Shown here in pieces: positions 43,985 to 56,100 of a DNA stretch of 64,000 bases; positions within the stretch are counted from its first letter, which is position 1, and each line of letters opens with the position of its first letter. The position numbers were made by a program, and so were the translations under genes. The notes under the pieces were generated by a model. The model was given only the letters and a program-made list of their open reading frames with translations, did not search any database and was not told the DNA's origin. Source of the stretch: Diospyros lotus (Eukaryota; Streptophyta; Magnoliopsida; Ericales; Ebenaceae); NCBI RefSeq assembly GCF_014633365.1, contig NC_068350.1, positions 39,485,119 through 39,549,118 on the forward strand, in the 5' to 3' direction.

Positions 43985-44190
43985 TGAATATGTTTTCGTG
44001 CGACATTGTGTAATTGCCTATGTTTATACAAAGGGTCAAACCCCGAGTTTCGACTCTAAAATGAAGTTATCCATTCACCTGGGGTTATACAACAAGCAAG
44101 CGGTGGGTTTTACGGATGGTGAAATTGGTTCGAGTAAAAGACTGTCTATGATCGAAGGACTCCTCAAGTTTCTCGCATTACCCCCCAAAA
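43985..44190 (+). mobile_element. Short interspersed repeat, copy 1 (shared with 60890-61145)
   Basis: The phrases GTAATTGCCTATGTTTATAC, GGGTCAAACCCCGAGTTTCG and CTATGATCGAAGGACTCCTC correspond in order to GCAATTGTTTGTATTTATTA, GGGTTAAGTCTTCGAGATTT and CTATGATCAATGGATCTCTC in the copy near 60980. It looks 5'-truncated. It is probably the body of a SINE family, because the other copy has a B-box-like GGTTTGAATCT. Confidence 0.45.
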
Positions 44191-45360
44191 AATTATTTAA
44201 ACAATAAGCGATGCGATTCTAAAATTTGCACCAATAAAATTGATGAAATCTACCTTATAAGTAGTTTAATCTTGATCTTTCTTCCCAACAATTTCGTTGA
44301 ACCTACTTGATTTGGTTTGTAAACAGAGGCCAAGGTGAACTGCCTAGGGTGCCTTTAAAATCGCCCTTTGATACTTTAAGTTAAACAAGATACAGATAAA
44401 GAGAGTGTGGTGGGGGGCGGTTGCTCAATAATTGATTTCTCCACCAACTTTACACCCAATCTTATTTTATTTAAAACTGATAGGTCATATTTAAAAACAC
44501 ATTTAAAGACTGAAAAAATACTAGAAAAATGTCCAAAATAATTTTTCTAACTTTTTGTAGAATCAGGTAAAGGCCCGAAGAACTGAAGGCCAAGAGACTA
44601 GAGACTGTGAGCCAGGAGACCTTACGATCTTGTTTCCTATCAACTAAAGGTCAGGAGACCTATATGGTCTCCCATATATTGTCTGACGATTGAAGGTCAG
44701 GAGACTAATACTGAGGGACTATTTCTGTCCCCCCAAAACTATAAGTCACCGCGTAAATTTCCTCTTAATTGAGAAGGAATTTGGAATAAAGTATAAACTG
44801 GATAAATCTGATATTTGAGAATTTTATTAAAATGATGAACATTATTTATATGAATCATAATTTAGTAAATCTTAAAATGTCAAGATAAACACTATCCGTA
44901 CAAATCTTAATCCTCGTAGATATTGAAAAACTCCATACTTCTCTACAAATAAATGAATCATCGTTCCAAAAAAAATATAAATATCTAATATTGATTTCAA
45001 TACGATATTTAAATTTATTTAATTTAAGTATTTGAGTGTTTGCGCGAGAATTGTATTATGCATTCTGATTATTCTCTTTCTTATAGAGTCTAAGCAGTTT
45101 GATAACGATATTTTTAATTAATAAATTTATTATTGTATTTAAACGATAATAAAAATTTTACTTAAAAAATTAAAATATTACAATCACATATTACTTAACA
45201 AACTTTCATTTAAATTTTTTAATTTTTTTACTTACGAAATGTGGACCATCCCTCTAATACACATAATATTATGTTTAAATTAAGTGTCTAAATAATATTT
45301 TTTAATTAAAACATCGGAACTAACATCAAATTCAAAACTAGAAGGCCCAAATGCATGGCA
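44191..45360. other. AT-rich spacer upstream of the LEA gene
   Basis: No gene. It contains GGAGACC/GGTCTCC-type phrases near 44600-44720 that echo 40390-40510. The rest is AT-rich DNA. Confidence 0.45.
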
Positions 45361-45370
45361 TCCTAGATTA

Positions 45371-45437
45371 CACGTGTCTCAAAAGTACCAAGCCAGCAAT
45401 TTCGGTCCGCCACGTGTCAAAAGTTCTCCACGTGGCG
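45371..45437 (+). promoter_or_regulatory. Cluster of three ABRE/G-box motifs upstream of the LEA gene
   Basis: ACACGTGTC (45370-45378), CCACGTGTC (45410-45418) and CCACGTGGC (45428-45436) lie 110-180 bases before the LEA start codon. ABRE/G-box repeats are the binding sites of bZIP factors of the ABF/AREB type. The cluster suggests ABA- or drought-induced expression. Confidence 0.75.
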
Positions 45438-45546
45438 CGTTGTCCGCCCCACCCAGAATCTATTTGAATGAACGTAGTTTTGACACCCGACAAAGCCCTG
45501 CAATCTTCCTATCAATCGCTGTGATCAATTACAGAGGTGAAGAGAA

Positions 45547-46065
45547 ATGGAGTCTATGAAGGAGACGGCGGTGAACATCGCGGCGTCGGCCAAGTCCGGC
45601 ATGGAGAAGACCAAAGCCGTTGTTAAAGAAAAGGTGCTGATAATTTCACTTACCGTTGAAGAAATTTCTTTAAGATATTGCGGCTTACTTTCGAAGCAAT
45701 TAATGTTTTGACAGGTGGAGAAGATGACGGCGCATGATCCACTGGAGAAAGAGATAGCGGAGGAGAAGAAGGTGGAGAGGATCCGGCAGGCGGAGCTCAA
45801 CAAGCGGGAGGTTTACGAACACAACCCAGCCGCCGGGGAGACCCACAGCTACTCCACCACCGGGGCCAAAGGTCATCCGACCGGAGCGCAGCAGATGTCG
45901 GCTTTGCCGCGACACGGAACCGGAGAGCCGGCAGGGAGGGTGGTGCCATCGCACCCAATTGGAGCCAGCACCGGCACCGGCACCGGCCGGACCTCCGCCG
46001 CCCACAACAGCCGTGTCGGCGCCGACACCAATAAGGGATATGGAACTGGCGGCGCCTACAATTGA
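45547..46065 (+). CDS. LEA group 1 protein (LEA_1 family), two exons, 145 aa
   Basis: LEA group 1 proteins are small hydrophilic, mostly disordered proteins that protect cells during drying and seed maturation. Exon 1 is 45547-45633 (29 codons) and exon 2 is 45715-46065, joined in phase 0 by AAG|GTGCTG and TTGACAG|GTG. The N-terminal half is the conserved helical, Lys/Glu-rich part (MESMKETAVNIAASAKSGME, then VEKMTAHDPLEKEIAEEKK). The C-terminal half is Gly/Thr/His-rich (HPTGAQQMSALPRHG, then a GASTGTGTGR run). Cys is absent. The coding region is GC-rich against an AT-rich background. Three ABRE motifs lie upstream, fitting the expected regulation. Confidence 0.92.
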
Positions 46066-47539
46066 ACGGAAAGAACTTTCAGTTTCTAAAATACTTGAGT
46101 TTTTAATTTTAGTTTTTAGGGTTTTTTTTTTTTTTTTTTTTGTATTTTTTCAGTTTTCAAGCAAAATTTTTCGGTTTTTAGTTCCTTTGTATTTTTTACT
46201 TGTAGTTTTTAGTTTGGGATCAACGAAGATATTATAAAAAAATAAAATTATTTTTTAAATAACACAAATACATCAAAAAATGGTATCGAGAAAGGGGTTG
46301 CGTCTGTATAACACGGTGGCTGACATGATTTTAAGTATGTTTGGGAGATTTTATTAAAATTTTAAAAAAATTATAAATATGTGTGTCACGCTTTAAATAG
46401 TTAGGTGTGTTGAATATTTATTAATATGGTTTTTTTTTAATTTTTATAAAAATTAGGATAATTTTTAAAAATAATTTTTATTTTATATTCGTGTGGATTT
46501 AATAATAAATTTTGTAATTATTTTAATTATTTATATAATTATGTGTAATTTAAATTTGTGAATTATAATTTTTTATAATTATTTTATCTATTTCTATTCT
46601 ATTATCTCTTCTAAATACTTATATAAAATGATTTCGAGCCAATATGGCTAGTTTAGAATTTTTTATATTTTAAAAATATTAAAAAATTATTTTAATAAAA
46701 AATTATTTTTTAATTATAATTTACCTCCTCGGTGGAGTTTCACAAGAAGAAAAGTTTAAGGCTTAGCCCCCAGGACATAGATTAATTGACAAAGAAAGAA
46801 TTATTTGAGTGGTGCTCTTTGAGTCTTCAGATTCTATGTTCGACCCTTGCTTAGGAGAAAAAGCTCTACAGTTAAGGACAATCTTGAAAGTTAAAAAATT
46901 ATCATACTGTCCTCACGTTTGTGAAGAAAGGTTAAAGGCCTAGAGCTAGAAAAGAGAAGAAGAAATAATAGACCATTGTTTTGTTGGAGTTAATCGATAG
47001 AGATAAGAGGAATGATGGGGGCAAGGGAGTTAGAGGGGTGTGGGGGGAGGGGGCGCATGTCTAGTATTTTTAAAATTTTAACAGTTATTTTCTATATAAT
47101 CTCCAACTCATTTGGTTTAGGACATAATTGGAATCGCAAAGATTCTAAATCAAAATCAGTTTAATTGGGGTCAGAATCAATCCATACTCTTTTTTATTTT
47201 TTTAATATAAATTTTTTAAACCAATATCATATGTGTTATGTATTCTGTATTGTTCTTAATTTAATTATTATTAATATGCACAAACCATAATTTATTTTAG
47301 AGATTGAATCAGAATTGATCCAAAAATTTTCTTGTTTTAATCATTTATGTGTCAAAAGTTTATATTTAAATTTTTAAATTTTAAATTAAAAGATAATTAT
47401 TTTTAAACATATTTTCTCTTCCTCATATAAAAAGTAAATTTATTTTAAATTAAAAAAGAATTATTTTTAAACATGTTTTCTTGTTTTAATCATTTATATC
47501 TTAAAAGCTTATATTTGAATTTTTAAATCTTGATTTTTC
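46066..47539. other. 3' flank of the LEA gene and AT-rich spacer
   Basis: Includes the T-rich 3' UTR and AT-rich DNA. The part at about 46740-46900 has a tRNA-like pattern (GGCTTAGCCCCCAGGACATA, then TATGTTCGACCCTTGC) and may be an old SINE, but no TSD was found. No gene is seen. Confidence 0.4.
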
Positions 47540-48165
47540 ATGCAAAAAATAAATTTATTTTGAATTGAATGTGGGACATGTTTCTTATTGTTTGAAAAAG
47601 TCTAAATATTTTTTGAATTTCAAACTTCATATTAATCATTTCTTTAATGATTAGTGTATTTGGAAGATGTATATATATAGGGTAAGTATGAAGGTTCAAG
47701 TAGAACAAACTTGATAGAACATTCAAACAATAATAAGAAAGTTCAAAATACTGAAAATGTACTGGCTGGTAGAATTCTCAACCGTTGGTGATTTGTTTGT
47801 AATTTTCTCTAGTTGTAAGTTTGTTATTTTACTCACTTGTTGTATAAGGGGATTATATTTACTAATAGTATGCTAATGGTTCTTACTTAGGCAAAAAATT
47901 GTATGTTGGTTCTAATTTCAATTAAAAGTTAATATTAATTCTTCCTAGTAAAATTCCAAACTGAGTCTTGAGAGAGAGAATTAGGCTTTTTAAAGCCGAA
48001 CTTCTATAAATTTCTCGTATTTCTTATGGTTGTATGATTTTATTGTTATTAATTCTACTGCAATCACCATATATTAAGATTACAAATTTAAGAATTTTTA
48101 AAAGAGTTAAAGTTATTAATTAATTTAAAAAAAAAACTCAATTCACCCTGTTGTTGAGTATTTTT
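47540..48165 (+). mobile_element. Possible decayed copia-type LTR
   Basis: A TATATATAGGG stretch at about 47672 is followed by a leader-like region, and the end ACTCAATTCACCCTGTTGTTG at about 48130 resembles the end of the LTR-like remnant at 26040. The boundaries and the partner LTR are missing. Confidence 0.25.
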
Positions 48166-48358
48166 CTGAGCAACATAAAACATCTAGCTATTACTATCGT
48201 CTATATGCCAATATTATTATATTATATTCACAAATATCATAATATATATGTATTATGTAACCTTATCAATAAAATATTTTTTTTAAATACATTTTATATA
48301 TCTGACTTTAAAAACAGAAATTAACTTTATATTTTAACAAGACTTGAATTCATAATTT

Positions 48359-49366
48359 CCAAGGCTGACTTAAGACATAAGCTAGCAAGGCCATGCCTAG
48401 AGCCCTCTAAAAGGGGGCCCAATAAATTTTTTTTTGCCAAGTTTAATAATATAAATATTTTAATATTTAAAATATTTTTTGCCCGAAAGGGTCCAATAAA
48501 TTTATAATGATAAATATTTTATTATTAAAAATAAAAAATATTATTGTTAAAAAATTTAAAAATCAAATATTTTAATTATTATTGATTGTATCATAGATAC
48601 AAGTCATAAAGAACAAATATTTTTTATATTAAGATATGTAGATATTTTAATAAGTCCGATAAAAATAGAAGAGCATTTTATAAATTTTTAAAAAATTAAT
48701 AATATCTATGGTCAATATATTTTTAATGTACTTACAGATAATATAAAAAAAATTGAACTTGATATAAATAATGTGAGATGAAAAAGATATGATAATAGAT
48801 CTAATATGAAAGGAAAATAACAATGTGTATAAAAAATATTATTAGATATAAATTCAAGAATATTTTATACACCATCGATTGTTACAATCTTAATTTAATT
48901 CTTTGTAATATGACAAATTCATGTGTTGATGTTATAATATTTTTTGGAGTCACACAATGCTTATACACATTATTTTCTCTTCTACAAAAAGATGAAAACT
49001 TTTATGAGATCATATTTTAAATAAAAATACTACTTGCGGTACTAAATTTTATAAAAATATTTTTTTCAAATATATGAATAAATTATAAAATATTATTAAC
49101 CATTCATATTATTATAGTTTTAGTAGAAAAAAGTTTTCAAAATTAAAATTAATAAAATCTTACTTAAGTTCAACTATGTCACAAGAAAAATTAAAGTAAT
49201 TTGACTATACTATCAATTAAAAAAGATTTACCTTTTAAATTAGAATACAAAAATTTAATTATTAATTTTATATCTTAAAAATAAAAAAAAATATTTTTTT
49301 TATTAATTTTTAAAGGGCCTCCAAATTTTAAATAGCCTAGGCCCCCAACTCCCATGGCCAACCCTG
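48359..49366 (+). mobile_element. Decayed hAT transposon (hAT transposase/DUF4371 type)
   Basis: The ends are roughly inverted: the left CCAAGGCTGACTT and AGAGCCCTCTAAAAGGGGGC pair loosely with the right AGGGCCTCCAAATTTTAAAT, AGCCTAGGCCCCC and GGCCAACCCTG. Between them is AT-shifted remnant coding sequence for a hAT-type transposase. No clean 8-bp TSD remains. Confidence 0.6.
48823..49020 (+). pseudogene. hAT transposase fragment
   Basis: This 65-codon open stretch (TIDCYNLNLILCNMTNSC, then FFGVTQCLYTLFSLL) resembles the C/H...LNLVLCD...NSC...FFG..QRIYTLFS region of plant hAT transposases of the zinc finger MYM-like, DUF4371 group. The sequence just before it (about 48770-48822) matches the usual RYDNRSNMKGK block but is broken by stops. 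It is a dead fragment. Confidence 0.65.
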
Positions 49367-52300
49367 ATAACGATTACAAATTTCTTCAAATTACTTTGCT
49401 GTTATGCTAAATTTTACGTTGTCTAAAACCTTATCTAAAATTTAAATTATTAATTCAAGTTGTTAAAATTAAAATTTTAAGTGGAATTAAAAAATGATTC
49501 ATAAAATTAAATAGTAAACTCGGATCGTAAAATCATAAAATTTTAAAAATAATTAAAAATACCCTTTAATGTATGAAAATATATATTCATAATGACATAA
49601 TTTTATAAAAAAATAATGAATATTACTTAATAACATGATTTTTATACTTTACAACCGTATTCTTTATGAATAAAATATATATATGTACCTATATCAAAAT
49701 AATTTTATCTATTAATTTTAAAAATATTAAATAATATAAAATTTTTAAATATTAAGTCCATTATTCGTCATCATTCATCCATAATCAAAATTTCAAATAT
49801 TAATTTATATATAATTTGAATTTCAAAATTTACCAAGTTTACCACTGAATTTACTGAGTTTATAATACTGAATCGCGAGTCAACTCCAATTCTATGAAAG
49901 TTTGAGTTTATAAACAACTTGACTTGTAAAATCATAGAATTGACTCATGAGTTTGATACCAATACTATTAATGTCAAACATTACCCCGATAAATCTGCTT
50001 TAAATTTTTTTTTTTTTTTACATGTTAATAACAAGAGCCACCCTACTAATCCATCTTCATTAATACAACCGCTTGCTTGGTTGCTTTCCAAGGCCATGCA
50101 TGCATCTTCCTGTGGATTAGATAATGCAGGTAAACTGCTACCTGGATACAAATTAAATTGCTTCACGAGCCACCTGCTGTGCCCTAACCTAAAGATGCTG
50201 CTGCTTGCTTCTTCTTCTTCTTTGGAACCCTTCAACTCAAAGCCCAGCAAAAGAGATATATAGCCTACCTACCAACTTTGCTTTTCACACTTTTTCTCTA
50301 AAAGCCACCCAAAAGTACTTCAATTTCAATCCCACTTTTAGTAAAGTTCCATGGCGAAAAGTATCAAATTCAATCCCACTTTTAGTAAAGCTCCGTGGCT
50401 TATCATTTAAGCACTTTCTGCACGGTGCTATTTGGACACTTAGTTATAATATTTTCGGTCATATTTATATATTTATATGCTATATTTTGTGTCATATTAA
50501 TATCAACGTACAATACTTCATCAAAAATGTTATAATTGGATATTTAAATAATATTTATATATATATATATACTTTATGCTTCAAATATATATTTGTTAGT
50601 GTTATTGTCTAAATACAATAATTGGCATTGTCCGTAAAAAATTTTGATCAAAAAGCCAAAAACTCAATCTGTGATGGGCCAAACAAAAAGCTCCCCTAAC
50701 TCTACCAGTGTGAGATTGATTCATTGGGAAAGTAAAAAATTTGCATCTTTTTGGAAGTGATCATTGGTAAGTGCTTGTAGACGCAACTTAAAAAAAAAAA
50801 AAGATCTAATCACCTAGGCACATCCCTAATTTACCTCTCTCGTGATGACCTAGGGCGAGTTCGACGAAAGCACGAGTGATAGAGCATAATCTAAAAAGCT
50901 CCTCTAACTGATTTCTTTATCTATAAATCGTCAGAAGAAGGGTTACTCGTCATCAAGTCATTCGTTAGAGAGTCTCTTGCTATATCATCAAGACACCCTC
51001 ATGTACTTAAACAATTAACATATAAAACTCTTTACGTTTCTACATAAAAAGAAATTATTAGAATTAACTAAGTTGTCAAAGGGTGATTTCTTTCAAACAA
51101 AGTATGGTTGTGAAATAGGGTTTTTTTTAGTTGAATTGGATAAAAACAAATTGCTTTGTGCATTTCAACGTATTAATAATTACTCTATTGAGGAGATTTT
51201 GTTGCTAAAATCTTTCTTTGTTTATAGTCGGAGTAATTATTGCTTATATCTTTTCACATTTTAATGATTTTTTAAGTCATGAACTTTTTGTTTTTTTGAT
51301 ACATGAGAGTACATTAACTTTTGGAATATAGCTTAAATTGTCCAAACACCTCAACCCATGTAGACTACTAAACTACCTTTTGGGTCCCTTTTTAAAAATA
51401 ATAATAATAATAATAATAAATTAATTATGATTTAAAAGATAAACAAATAACTTATAATGCCTTGTTTACAAATACCTCTCAAATCATATCACTAGACACA
51501 TGCAAAATGATAATATAGAATACATGCATATTGATTTGAAAATACAGATATAGAGGTGTAATCGAAACAACGAAAATTTTAGATAATCAAATAAAAAAAA
51601 TATAAAAATATATAGACAAAAATATGAATCTTATCTTATAATTTATATAGTTGGCTCCCCAGCCTATATTGAGATTTTTGTATGATCTTTTTATCTTTAT
51701 GAGATTTTATATCTTAGTTTATATCGAAGATTTTAATTAAAGATAAATCGTCAGCTAAGTAACTATAGTAATTTAAAGTCAAAAAACTTGCCAATATATC
51801 CATTCAATTCCTATTTTATTTGGAATAAATAAATTGATAAAGGAGTTAAAAAGAAAAGCTATTTTACTTGTTCATTAAAAGAATGATATAATCTTACCTA
51901 TTGGGAAAACAAATTTTTCTAATTTAAAATTTAGTCGACAACTATTTTTAATTTAAAATTTTTATTTTAAAGCTACTGTCCGAAATATAAATACCTATTG
52001 ATTTTGCCGGTCTCTTCTCGAATTAATAAAATTTAAAAAAAAATGAACATCGAATGCTAAAAATAGAATATCTACATATTATTCGAAAAATAAGACCGAA
52101 TAATAGGAATGAATGACGACATAATTATTATTATTGTCTGTAGATATATTTTTTGGGATCAAAATATGAAATTCCTCGTCTTAAAGGGTCTCCCACAATT
52201 TATCTCCAAAATTTATGCAGAAAAAATTAATCACAGAACCCGAGACCTTTCATCGACCATATGACAACTAAGTTAAGGCACTTTGAAACCAGCGTGTGTT
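49367..52300. other. AT-rich spacer with one less AT-rich island
   Basis: No gene recognised. The island at 50030-50260 has open frames on both strands, but neither resembles a known protein. I tested it by eye for a microRNA hairpin and found none. Two 24-base copies containing CAATCCCACTTTTAGTAAAG lie at about 50329-50394. AT-rich DNA continues to 52300. Confidence 0.45.
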
Positions 52301-53183
52301 CACTCTTAATCGTTGGGTTATGGCCGTGGGTGCATCTGTGGGTATTTTTGGTAGTTTAAACAGATCAACTGGGGCAATTAGGACATTTAACGACGTTGCA
52401 CAGAAAATTCACTAACGATGTGTTTGGTCACACGCTTCGTCCAACTTCCCCCTTTCACCGTAGATTCATAAACACAATGCATTTTCCCAAACAGATCGCT
52501 GACCCTCCCTCCCTCTCCCTCCCTCTCTCTCTTTATATTCGATCGCCCTGTAATTTCCCAAATTACTGGAACCCTTCGCTCTCTCTCCCTCTCTCTCTCT
52601 AAGCTTCCCTTCCACCTCTCTATCGCCGGATAAATATTCACTCGGTTTTTGATCGAATCTCTGAACTCGAGTGATCCCTCACTTCATTGAAAATTCAACT
52701 GTGTTTCCACCCTCGACAACAGTGATCAATCATTGCATCAGTGTCTTCTTCCTGTTCTCGAAATAAAAGAATCAAATCATTACGCGCCGTCTTCATTCTT
52801 GGTGGGGTTTTGCTCCTGAATTGCACCTCAACTTGACCTATCAGCACTCCATTGATCGTTCGTTTTTTTCTTTTTCTTTTTCTTGCTCTTGGGCTCTCTC
52901 TCTCTCTTTCTCTCTCTATTCGGGTCTTGAACTCCGTAGGGTTTCGTTTTGTTGAGTGAGAATCAAATCTCTACTTTCTATTTGATCAGTTGCTTGTTGG
53001 TTTGGCCCTGAATTCCAAATCAACTAATGCCTGGTGATGCGCCACTGGTCGACTACTGAAATCAGCTTCCTCTTTTTGGAGGGGGAAGAAGAAAGCGCTT
53101 GGTCTGCTTGATCGAAATTGTTTATCGGGCTCTGTTTCCGGGTCTTGAGACTCACAGGGTTCTGTTGAGGAGGGAAATGAGGG
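52301..53183 (+). other. Probable promoter and 5' UTR of the PP2C gene
   Basis: From about 52430 the sequence turns CT-rich (CTCCCTCCCTCTCTCTC runs at 52500-52600, again near 52890), as is typical of plant leaders. It stays less AT-rich up to the ATG at 53184. An intron in the leader is possible but not resolved. The open frames here are composition artefacts. Confidence 0.5.
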
Positions 53184-56100
53184 ATGTTCTCGTGGCTGAA
53201 AAGTATGGCATCAGCGTGTTGGCGACCGGTCCGGCGATATGCCCGTATGAACAAGGATGAAGATCTTGATTCTGCCGATGGAGATGCTCTTATCTGGTGC
53301 AGAGACCTTGAGAAGCACTCCTATGGCGAGTTCTCCTACGCCGTGGTTCAGGCCAATGAGATTATCGAGGATCACAGCCAGGTGGAGACTGGCCGCGACG
53401 GCACCTTCGTCGGAGTCTATGACGGCCATGGCGGCGCTGAAGCTTCCCGCTTCATCTCTGATAACCTATTTCTTCATCTCATCAGTAAACTCTTATTTTT
53501 TTAAAGTTCTCCTTTACTTTTATCCTGTTTACTATTTTCTGTTAATGCGAATGATTGTTGCTCTTAGTGGGGTAAAGGCTTTGTGTGTTGTTGTTTGTGA
53601 ATGATTGTTGCTCTGTGATCTGTTTAATTGTGTGCTTATCCAGGGAAAGTTGATGGGTTTGTTTTTACATCATTGAACTAAAGGCTATTAATTCAGTTCC
53701 AATTTGTCCTTTTTTTTTCCCCCAGATCATACTTCGTTTAATTCGATTTTGGAGCAAGTTTCTTTCAGGGATTATCTTATCCCAGGGTTTTGTACATAAG
53801 GCTTTATTGTTCCATAGTCACAGTGATGTTGAGAGTTTCTAGTCAAATATGTGGTTCTATTCATTTTCCTAGATCTAGTAGCGGGATTACTATCTTCATG
53901 CGATACCATTGTAGGAGATTGGTATGTAACTCAAGACCCAAGTTGGATACACTATTTGAAACATTTAAACTGGAGATATTGATGCTATGTCTACATAATT
54001 TTGAGACAAAACGCTCAGGTTATTATGGAACAGAGCTGTGCTCAAAGGCATCCATTTGATATGTCTATGCATGCTAACTTAATTTTTCAATTCATTTTGA
54101 TTTCTAACATGAATTTTATCAATCCAGTGAATTGTTGGTCTGATTTTACCTCAACCTTTAAACTCATACGACAGAACATTGTTTTCTTTGTCAATTCATT
54201 TTTGGGCTAGCTATTCTTGTCATTTTCTGTCAACTATGAACCGTTGCAATGTGATTATTGATTTCTGCTATTTACTTAGCTACCTCATAGTGTCATTGGT
54301 GGGCTTCTATTGTTAAGGATGGTCTTATATTTGTACTTTCGTAGGGCTTGTTCAGCAAAACAAAACAATATCTGAAGACACTCTGAGGAGTGCTTTTTCT
54401 GCTACTGAAGATGGATTTCTCTCTCTCGTGCGCCGATCATGTGGAATAAAACCACTAATAGCTGCCATTGGGTCTTGTTGCCTGGTTGGAGTAATCTGGA
54501 AGGGGACATTGTATGTTGCTAATCTGGGTGATTCCAGAGCTGTTATAGGCTATCTGGGTAGATCAAATAAAATTATTGCTGAGCAATTGACCAGAGATCA
54601 TAATGCCAGCATGGAGGAAGTTAGGCGAGAGCTTAGGACTTTGCATCCAGAGGATTCACATATCGTTGTTTTGAAGCATGGAGTGTGGCGTATCAAAGGG
54701 ATCATTCAGGTTTGTGTAATTATTTCACTCTGAAGATTGCATATCCATTTTTGTTTTGGTGAGTTCTAATGCATGTGTGTATCTATACTATGGAATGGCG
54801 TTAATTGACCAAAATTATTTCTTCATCGTGCCAAGTATCTTCTTTTCAAAATATTTCCATTATTGGCTACTTTTCTTTGCGAAGGGTATATATAGAAAGA
54901 TACGTTAATTAAGAGTGGGAGCAGGTTTGTATCCCAAGAAGTGGTGGCTGTTTAGAGGTTAAAAAGTGTAGGTCTGTTTAATAAGGCTCTCTTGGGAAAG
55001 TGGTTGTGAGGTTCACGCTAGAACTGGATAGTCTGTGGAGGGCAATAATTGCTTTCAAGTATGGGAGCAATGGTGGAGTTGGAGGAGTTGTGCAGTAATG
55101 TTCCCTCGTAGGGTTGGTGTGTGGAGGGCTATTTTAAGAGTTTGGATGAGTTTTTCAGTTTCTTGTTTTTAGATTGGAGAAGAGTGACAGGTTAGTTTTT
55201 GGCATGATAGTGACATATTCCTAGGACTTTGGGAGAACCCATCACTGGGTTCCAGTGGTGGGTTCTCTATTGTTGGGTTCTATCACTGGGACCCTGAGGT
55301 GGAACCTCACTGGGCTATGGGTTTGCTGAAAGCCACTGCCAGGGAAGAAAAGATAGAAAAAGAAATTAGGGCTTTGGAGGGCGGGGGGGGCGTGTAGGGA
55401 TGAAGATGAAAGATGAATCGACAATGTTGATGCCAGAAAAATTCTCCTTTCTTCTGCAACTGTTGTGGTGATATCAGTTCTTGACGACCTGGACTGTGAT
55501 AGCCGGCATATATATCAGCGGGCTATAGCAGCAACAGATCTTCTCAACTGGCAAGTACCTGAACCGTACTTGTCCGTTGAGGTTGGATGTGAACAGCAAG
55601 GCCCTTGTGTTGGTTAGTGGCCTTGGCTTTTCCAGTGTCTGGGTCTGGTTTCACTGTTGGATAGTGATGCTGCTCGTTTGTGTCTGTGTCTTGAAACTCT
55701 CTGTAGATCAACCTGATCTAGTACTTGTATTCTGTTTATTTTGATCCCAGGGATAGAATAAACAAAGACTCTATTCACACCAAAGGAAAACCTATCCAAA
55801 CAAGGAGATCAAAGAAAAACAATGCAAATATTCACATGCCAATTTTTTGTGATTACTGAAAGTGAAACCTTTAGTGTGGTGTATTCCCAAAATATTCTTG
55901 GGATCTCTGGGTTCCATTGCTGGAACCCAGCTTCAATGGTGGTCAAAGAACCCATTGAACTGCCAGCAACCACTGCATCTTCTTCCTTCCTTTTTTTATT
56001 TTTTTAATTAGAGGTAGGGATTATGAGAAGGTTTCTTAATCTTAACCTAATTAGATTTTAGCTAGCACCATCTGTGCCAAAACTAAGAGAGGGGGTGTCC

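Noticed and set aside
49919..50263. Overlapping 114- and 89-codon frames on both strands, and a possible microRNA hairpin
   Set aside because: Neither translation resembles a known family, and no convincing fold-back or known microRNA sequence was seen. Left as an unexplained island.
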